DNA of 64,000 nucleotides, taken from Actinomycetes bacterium (GTDB lineage Bacteria > Actinomycetota > Actinomycetes > Actinomycetales > Demequinaceae). Below the pieces are notes generated by a model. That model searched no databases and was not told the DNA's origin. It worked only from the letters and a program-made list of their open reading frames with translations. Below, one piece after another: positions 58,751-64,000 of this stretch. Position 1 is the stretch's first letter. The number at the start of each line of letters is the position of its first letter. Both the position numbers and the translations under genes were made by a program. The stretch covers positions 21,607-85,606 of the forward strand of contig JAEYOR010000028.1 of NCBI GenBank assembly GCA_023411615.1. The letters run 5' to 3'.

Positions 58751-60085
58751 ATGGACAAGCAGCAGGAATATGTGCTCCGCAGCGTCGAGGAGCGCGATAT
58801 CCGCTTTATCCGTCTGTGGTTCACGGACGTGCTCGGCATCCTCAAGTCGGTGGCGATTGCGCCTGCCGAACTGGAGAACGCCTTCAGTGAGGGAATCGGC
58901 TTTGACGGCTCCGCCGTCGAGGGCCTCACGCGGGTCTCAGAATCCGACATGCTCGCGCGCCCCGACCCCACGACGTACCAGGTCCTTCCCTGGCGTGGAG
59001 ACCGTTTGGGCGCCGCCCGTATGTTCTGTGACATCCACTTGCCCGATGGCGAGCCTGCCTTGTCCGATCCCCGCCAAGTGCTGAAGCGCACTCTCGACAA
59101 AGCATCCGAACTTGGGTTCACGTTCTACACGCATCCCGAGATTGAGTTCTATCTCTTCAAGCCTCTTGAGGACGGCCAGCCGCCGCGACCCGTGGACCAG
59201 GCGGGCTACTTTGACAATGTTCCGCGCGGCACCGCCCACGAGTTCCGCCGTACGGCGATCACGACGCTCGAGGAGATGGGCATCTCGGTCGAGTTTTCGC
59301 ACCACGAGGCTGGTCCGGGGCAGAACGAGATCGACCTCCGGTACGCCGACGCGCTCACCACGGCCGACAACATCATGACCTTTCGCACGGCCATCAAGGA
59401 AGTTGCCCTCGAGCAGGGCGTATTCGCATCGTTTATGCCAAAGCCGCTCGCCGATGCACCGGGCTCCGGTATGCACACGCACCTCAGCCTCTTTGAGGGT
59501 GACCGCAACGCCTTCTACGATCCGTCAGCGCCGTTGCAGCTCTCGCCTGTTGCGCGCCAGTTCATGGCTGGACTGCTCCGTTACGCACCGGAGATCACTG
59601 CCGTCACCAACCAGTACGTCAACTCCTACAAGCGTCTATGGGGAGGCGCAGAGGCCCCGAGCTACGTGTGCTGGGGCCTCAACAATCGTTCCGCGCTCGT
59701 GCGCGTCCCGATCCACAAGCCGTCAAAGGGTCAGTCGACGCGCGTTGAGTACCGTGCGATCGATGCGGCGACAAACCCCTACCTCGCTTTCTCGGTCATC
59801 TTGGCCGCAGGACTCAAGGGCATCGAGGAAGGGCTCGTGTTGCCGGAAGGCGCTGAAGACGATGTGTGGGAGCTCACCGCCGCGGAGCGCAAAGCGATGG
59901 GCTACGAGCCACTCCCATCGTCGCTCGCAGAGGCTGTCGCCGCGATGGAGAACTCGGAGCTTGTCGCAGAGACTCTTGGCGAGAATGTCTTCGACTACTT
60001 CTTGCGCAACAAGCGCGAAGAGTGGAGCGGTTACCGTGCACAGGTGACGCAATTCGAACTCGACCGCCACCTGGGGGTCTTGTAG
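58751..60085 (+). CDS. glnA: Glutamine synthetase, GlnA2-like (GSI-alpha)
   Basis: The product is 444 aa. FDGSAVEG, PEIEFYLF, SHHEAGPGQNEID, GSGMHTHLS and NQYVNSYKRL are active-site motifs. It is ~30 residues shorter than GlnA1 and lacks the NLYDLPPE adenylylation segment, as in GlnA2. It is followed by glnE after 30 bp, the conserved actinobacterial glnA2-glnE arrangement. Confidence 0.94.
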   Translation: MDKQQEYVLRSVEERDIRFIRLWFTDVLGILKSVAIAPAELENAFSEGIGFDGSAVEGLTRVSESDMLARPDPTTYQVLPWRGDRLGAARMFCDIHLPDGEPALSDPRQVLKRTLDKASELGFTFYTHPEIEFYLFKPLEDGQPPRPVDQAGYFDNVPRGTAHEFRRTAITTLEEMGISVEFSHHEAGPGQNEIDLRYADALTTADNIMTFRTAIKEVALEQGVFASFMPKPLADAPGSGMHTHLSLFEGDRNAFYDPSAPLQLSPVARQFMAGLLRYAPEITAVTNQYVNSYKRLWGGAEAPSYVCWGLNNRSALVRVPIHKPSKGQSTRVEYRAIDAATNPYLAFSVILAAGLKGIEEGLVLPEGAEDDVWELTAAERKAMGYEPLPSSLAEAVAAMENSELVAETLGENVFDYFLRNKREEWSGYRAQVTQFELDRHLGVL

Positions 60086-60115
60086 GCCGATGACCCTGAG
60101 GCGAAGGCGCGGCAG

Positions 60116-63100
60116 ATGACGGCACGTGAACTGTCGCCTCGGGCGCTCATGCTGCGAGCAGGGGTCGTTGATCCCGATCGTGCGCTCAGCCTCGTCGCCG
60201 AGATCGAGGAGATCACTGGCGCGCGCATCGATGACGTGCCCCGCGCGGCGTCCTTCCTGGCAGACCCCGACAGCGGGCTGCTGAGCCTGCTCCGCATCTC
60301 GGAAGCGGCGCGCGATGCTGGAATGCTCGACACGGTTCGTGCTTTAGCGGGCACGCATGCGGGAGCGACGTTCGGCATGTTGGTGGGCGCTTCGCTTGCC
60401 ATTGGCGACTTCCTCGTACGCCACCCGGAGGTGTTGGCCGACGCTCCCACATGGGACCCAGAGGCGCCCGTAGACGCCGCGCACGCGCGCGAGAGCCTTC
60501 TGCGCGCGGTGGGCGCCGATCCGAGCGCGACAGCGCCTGTCGCCACTGTGGTGGGAGAAGCGGGCGTCAACGCGATGCGGGTGGCGTATCGGCGCGAGCT
60601 CACGGCAATCGCCGCTGTGGACATCGCCGCCAAGAATCCGCTTGCCGTTGAGCCTGCCGTCAGCGCGGCGCTCGCCGATCTGGCGGGCGCGGCTCTTGAG
60701 GCAGGGCTCGCGATCGCGCGCGGCGAACAACCCGATCACGCCGACGCGCGACTTGCCATCATCGCGATGGGCAAGTGCGGGGCGCGTGAGCTGAACTATG
60801 TGTCCGACGTTGATGTCATCTACGTCGCTGAGCCTGCTGACGGGGCGGATGAGGCAGCCGCGATCGCCGTCGCCACGCGCTTGGCCACCCGTACCGCAGC
60901 GTGTTGTGCCGCATCGGCCGCAGAGCCCCCGCTGTGGCAAGTTGACCCGAACTTGCGCCCAGAAGGCAAAGACGGTGTCCTCGTGCGCCGCGTCGATGGG
61001 CACCTCGCGTACTACGAGCGCTGGGCGGAGTCGTGGGAGTTCCAGGCCTTGCTCAAGGCACGTCCGGTGGCTGGAGATCCCGGCGTGGGGCAGGCGTACA
61101 TCGACGCCGTGTGGCCATTTGTGTGGACTGCTGTTGAGCGCGAAGGCTTCGTGCAATCCGCACAAGCGATGCGCAAACGCGTGGAAAAGCACATCCCGCC
61201 CAAAGAGGCTGATCGAGAGATCAAGCTCGGCCCAGGCGGACTGCGTGATGTTGAGTTCACCATTCAACTGCTGCAACTCGTCCACGGCCGTTCCGATCAC
61301 TCCTTGCGGGTGCGCGGAACACTCGACGCCCTGCGTGCGCTCCGTGATGGCGGCTATGTAGGCAGGGCTCAAGCAGCCGCTCTTGATCGCTCATACCGCC
61401 AACTGCGCGTGTGGGAGCACCGCCTTCAGTTGCGCAGACTGTCGAGAACTCACCTCATGCCGGCCACCGATGAAGGGAAGCGCTTCCTCGCGCGGGCCTC
61501 TGGCTTTGCGACCGCCGAATACATGACGGAGGTGTGGCACGACGTCCGCCGCGACGTGCGCGCCATGCACCTCGAGATGTTCTATCGCCCCATTCTTGGC
61601 GAGGTGGCGCGACTCAGCGCGGATGAAGCGGCACTTGACCACGAGGCGGCGCGCGCACGTCTCGCCGCTATTGGCTTCACAGATCCTGAAGGCGCTCAGC
61701 GTCACATCGCCGCGTTGACTCAAGGCCTCAAACGCTCGGCGGCCATCCAGCGCCAACTGTTGCCCGCGATGATTGGCTGGTTTGCCGAGTGCCCCGATCC
61801 CGATGCGGGCCTCCTCGCCTTCCGTCAACTGTCCGAGCAGCTGGCTGACACGCACTGGTTCCTCAAGCTGCTTCGAGACTCAGGCAACGCTGCGCAACGC
61901 CTCGCACACCTGCTCGCGACGTCTGGCTATGTGACCCGTGCGCTGCTTGCGAGTGCGAACGATGTCACATGGCTCGACAGCGATGAGGATCTCGCCCACG
62001 TGCCAGCGGAACGGCTTGATAAGGAAGCCGACGCCATCATCGATCGGGCGGATGATGAGGAGCACGTCATCACGGCCTTGCGAGGCATTCGCCGCCGTGA
62101 GGTCGCGCGTACGGCTGCCGCAAATGTGTTGGCGATTCAGGACTCGGTCGCGGTCGCGGTCTCGGTTACCGAAGCGGCCGACGTCTTGATGCGCGGTGTG
62201 TTACGGGTGGCACACGGGTCGGTTGTCCGTGAGCGCGGGCTCAACGAGCCTGCCGCTGACGTCGCGGTGATCGCAATGGGACGCTTTGGTGGAGCGGAGA
62301 TGGGCTATTCGTCCGACGCCGACGTCCAGTTCATCTTTGAGCCACGGGTGGGCGCGGAGGACCCGGCGGGATTCGCTCTCGCGGTGGCAGCAAAGGTCCG
62401 CGATCTGTTGCAGCGTCCCAACCCGCAGCCGCCATTGGCGGTAGATGCAGATTTGCGCCCAGAAGGGAAGAACGGGCCACTCGTGCGCTCGCTCGATTCG
62501 ACGATCGAGTACTACCGCACGTGGTCTGACCCTTGGGAAGCGCAAGCGTTGCTGCGGGCGCGCGCGGTGGCAGGCAAGAGTGATTTGTGCAGGAGATTTG
62601 AAGAGGCGATCGCGCCTGTCCGGTACCCCAAGACGCTCGATGACGCTGCACTGCGGCACATGCGTACCCTCAAGGCGCGAATGGAGAATGAGCGCTTGCC
62701 CCGTGGCACCGATCCACGCAGGCATCTGAAACTTGGGCCAGGGGGTTTGTCGGACGTCGAATGGTCGGTTCAGCTTGTGCAGTTGCGGCACGGCCATGCG
62801 CACGCGGAACTGCGAACGACGCGCACCGTCGAGGCGATCGAGGCCGCGCGCGCCCTTGGGTACCTTGACGACGCCGATGCCGGTACCCTCGTCGAGGCGT
62901 GGCGATTGGCGACTGACTTGCGCGGCGCGATCGCGCTGCGTGGCAAGAACGTCGACGGGGATGTGCTCCCTCGCGATGTGCGCGAACTTGGCGTACTGGC
63001 ATCGATTCTCGGTACCGACGAGACGGGGCAAGAGCTTGAGCAGCGCTATGCGCGCACCGCTCGGCGAGCTCGTGCCGTCACCGAACGCGTGTTCTTCGGC

Positions 63101-63118
63101 TGGGAGCAGGGCGGGTGA
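60116..63118 (+). CDS. glnE: Bifunctional glutamine synthetase adenylyltransferase / adenylyl-removing enzyme
   Basis: The product is 1000 aa. It has two nucleotidyltransferase domains: GKCGARELNYVSDVDVIYV near residue 220 (adenylyl-removing half) and GRFGGAEMGYSSDADVQFIF near 722 (adenylylating half). Each is followed by a GLRDVE/GLSDVEW helical segment. It regulates glutamine synthetase by adding or removing AMP; the target is presumably GlnA1 elsewhere, because the adjacent enzyme lacks the tyrosine site. Confidence 0.96.
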   Translation: MTARELSPRALMLRAGVVDPDRALSLVAEIEEITGARIDDVPRAASFLADPDSGLLSLLRISEAARDAGMLDTVRALAGTHAGATFGMLVGASLAIGDFLVRHPEVLADAPTWDPEAPVDAAHARESLLRAVGADPSATAPVATVVGEAGVNAMRVAYRRELTAIAAVDIAAKNPLAVEPAVSAALADLAGAALEAGLAIARGEQPDHADARLAIIAMGKCGARELNYVSDVDVIYVAEPADGADEAAAIAVATRLATRTAACCAASAAEPPLWQVDPNLRPEGKDGVLVRRVDGHLAYYERWAESWEFQALLKARPVAGDPGVGQAYIDAVWPFVWTAVEREGFVQSAQAMRKRVEKHIPPKEADREIKLGPGGLRDVEFTIQLLQLVHGRSDHSLRVRGTLDALRALRDGGYVGRAQAAALDRSYRQLRVWEHRLQLRRLSRTHLMPATDEGKRFLARASGFATAEYMTEVWHDVRRDVRAMHLEMFYRPILGEVARLSADEAALDHEAARARLAAIGFTDPEGAQRHIAALTQGLKRSAAIQRQLLPAMIGWFAECPDPDAGLLAFRQLSEQLADTHWFLKLLRDSGNAAQRLAHLLATSGYVTRALLASANDVTWLDSDEDLAHVPAERLDKEADAIIDRADDEEHVITALRGIRRREVARTAAANVLAIQDSVAVAVSVTEAADVLMRGVLRVAHGSVVRERGLNEPAADVAVIAMGRFGGAEMGYSSDADVQFIFEPRVGAEDPAGFALAVAAKVRDLLQRPNPQPPLAVDADLRPEGKNGPLVRSLDSTIEYYRTWSDPWEAQALLRARAVAGKSDLCRRFEEAIAPVRYPKTLDDAALRHMRTLKARMENERLPRGTDPRRHLKLGPGGLSDVEWSVQLVQLRHGHAHAELRTTRTVEAIEAARALGYLDDADAGTLVEAWRLATDLRGAIALRGKNVDGDVLPRDVRELGVLASILGTDETGQELEQRYARTARRARAVTERVFFGWEQGG

Positions 63119-64000
63119 ACGGGCTTCGAACCGCGATCTCAGCGGCGGCGATACTTGTGGGCTCAGCGCTCATTGTCATGTGGCTCATGGCGTTCGTGGT
63201 CGTGAGAGCGGTCGAAGACGGCTCAGCGGCGCGCACGGCGGCGCACGTCGCGTTGAGAAGCCCGGCGTTGATGGATCGCATGAGCGGGGAGATCTACTCA
63301 CGCGTGTCGAGCTCTCTTGATGACCTCGGGTTTGACGTAGAGGCTCTGGGCGTCGACGGTGCGGTTCGGACCGCTGCTGATCGCGTCGCGCACAGTGAAC
63401 AGCTTGAGCAAGTGGTCTTTGACAACGTCGATGCCGCGAGCGACCACCTCCACAGTGAGCTCACCAATCCCCACAGAGCGCCGGGACCATTCTCGGTGGA
63501 GGTCGACGTCAACGATGCTCTTGACGCGGAACTCCGTACGGTCCCTCTCGTCGGTGACACCCTTGCCAGCGTCCGAGTGCCGCCAGTGGCGGTAGAGCTT
63601 CTGTCAGCGGAGCGTTTTGAGACGGCGCGAGACTCGTACGAGCGCCTTGAGTTCGCCAAGCGGATGTTCTTGTGGATGGGTCTCGCGTGCCTCGTCGTGG
63701 GCTTTGCTGTGTCGACTCGCAAACGTTACGTGGTGGGCAAGTTCCTCGTCGCCACGGGAGCGTTCGCCCTCGTATGCGGGCTCATGCTTGCCGTCCTCAC
63801 ACCCGAGCGTCTCGTGGAACTCGCGTCGGGTGATGCCACGAGTACCGAGGGGTCGATCATTTCCGCCGCGCTCAGTGATGAACAGCTGCCGCACCTGCGC
63901 ACCCTGCTCCTGCTCGTCGGCTCAGGGACTGTTGTGCTTGGTGCAGCGGCCGTGGGGGGGGGGGGGGGGCGGGCCCCCGCCCCCCCCCGGCCTGCCCGCG
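63115..64000 (+). CDS. Membrane protein, C-terminus cut by window edge
   Basis: The frame starts at GTG 63115, overlapping the glnE stop (GTGA), and is open to the end. It has a TM helix at residues ~8-30, an extracytoplasmic region of ~150 residues, and two more TM helices (LWMGLACLVVGFAVS and FALVCGLMLAVL). It resembles actinobacterial membrane proteins of unknown function with a paired TM layout. The last ~15 codons come from a suspicious G/C run and should not be trusted. Confidence 0.72.
   Translation, partial: MNGLRTAISAAAILVGSALIVMWLMAFVVVRAVEDGSAARTAAHVALRSPALMDRMSGEIYSRVSSSLDDLGFDVEALGVDGAVRTAADRVAHSEQLEQVVFDNVDAASDHLHSELTNPHRAPGPFSVEVDVNDALDAELRTVPLVGDTLASVRVPPVAVELLSAERFETARDSYERLEFAKRMFLWMGLACLVVGFAVSTRKRYVVGKFLVATGAFALVCGLMLAVLTPERLVELASGDATSTEGSIISAALSDEQLPHLRTLLLLVGSGTVVLGAAAVGGGGGRAPAPPRPAR
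63954..64000. other. G/C homopolymer at the window end, probable sequence artefact
   Basis: Sixteen consecutive G are followed by short C and G tracts. It departs from the composition of the coding sequence before it and looks like a low-quality read end. Confidence 0.6.

Noticed and set aside
1..64000. CRISPR arrays, rRNA genes, insertion sequences, toxin-antitoxin pairs
   Set aside because: I looked for regular spaced repeats, rRNA motifs, transposases and paired small genes and saw none that I could support.

Overview
The window is high-GC DNA from an actinobacterium, probably a member of the Micrococcales. The evidence is the gene content: DUF3145 and DUF3052 genes, a discrete fabD-fabH-acpP-fabF cluster behind a PucR-type regulator, homodimeric aceE, polyphosphate glucokinase, a glnA2-like gene followed by glnE, and a type A rnpB. 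Genus-level placement is a guess.

Bases 1 to about 29065 are an integrated temperate siphovirus-type prophage whose left end lies outside the window. Almost everything reads leftward (minus strand). From right to left the order is: attachment site in the 3' part of a CAU tRNA gene, tyrosine integrase, a divergent HTH pair (rightward repressor-like gene, leftward Cro-like gene), an excisionase-like gene, then a long, tightly overlapping early operon. That operon holds RecE-like and RecT-like recombination proteins, a C5-type DNA methyltransferase, SSB, a PD-(D/E)XK resolvase, an HNH enzyme, a replication-initiator-like gene carrying iterons, and many tiny Cys-rich or membrane proteins. After a strong terminator come two glycosyltransferases, HNH, small and large terminase, portal, MuF, scaffold, major capsid, connectors, tail terminator, major tail protein, frameshifted tail assembly chaperones, tape measure, and an FN3-containing minor tail protein cut by the window edge. 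Lysis genes and the other att half must lie to the left.

The most interesting system is a likely virion-glycosylation module. The major capsid and the major tail proteins both end in Ser/Ala tails closing with the same hexapeptide (ASSSAA), and the same late operon carries a GT-A-like and a GT-B glycosyltransferase. Other notable signals are a -1 slippery heptamer in the chaperone genes, 12-bp-spaced iterons inside the replication gene, a 12-nt element shared by the lytic and integrase promoters, several apparently leaderless genes, and a reverse-oriented moron next to the tape measure gene.

Bases 29085 to 64000 are conserved chromosome: NAD(P)HX repair (nnrD, nnrE) flanking peptide deformylase; fatty-acid synthesis with its regulator; pyruvate dehydrogenase E1; a peroxiredoxin; tRNA-Val; a Nif3 / zinc-ribbon / phosphatase run; rnpB; a sugar dehydrogenase lipoprotein; a lycopene cyclase; an LCP cell-wall ligase; glycogen phosphorylase with an acyl-CoA synthetase; polyphosphate glucokinase with methionine aminopeptidase; panB; NAD synthetase; glutamine synthetase and its adenylyltransferase; and a truncated membrane protein. 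The last ~50 bases are a G/C homopolymer that looks like a poor contig end.
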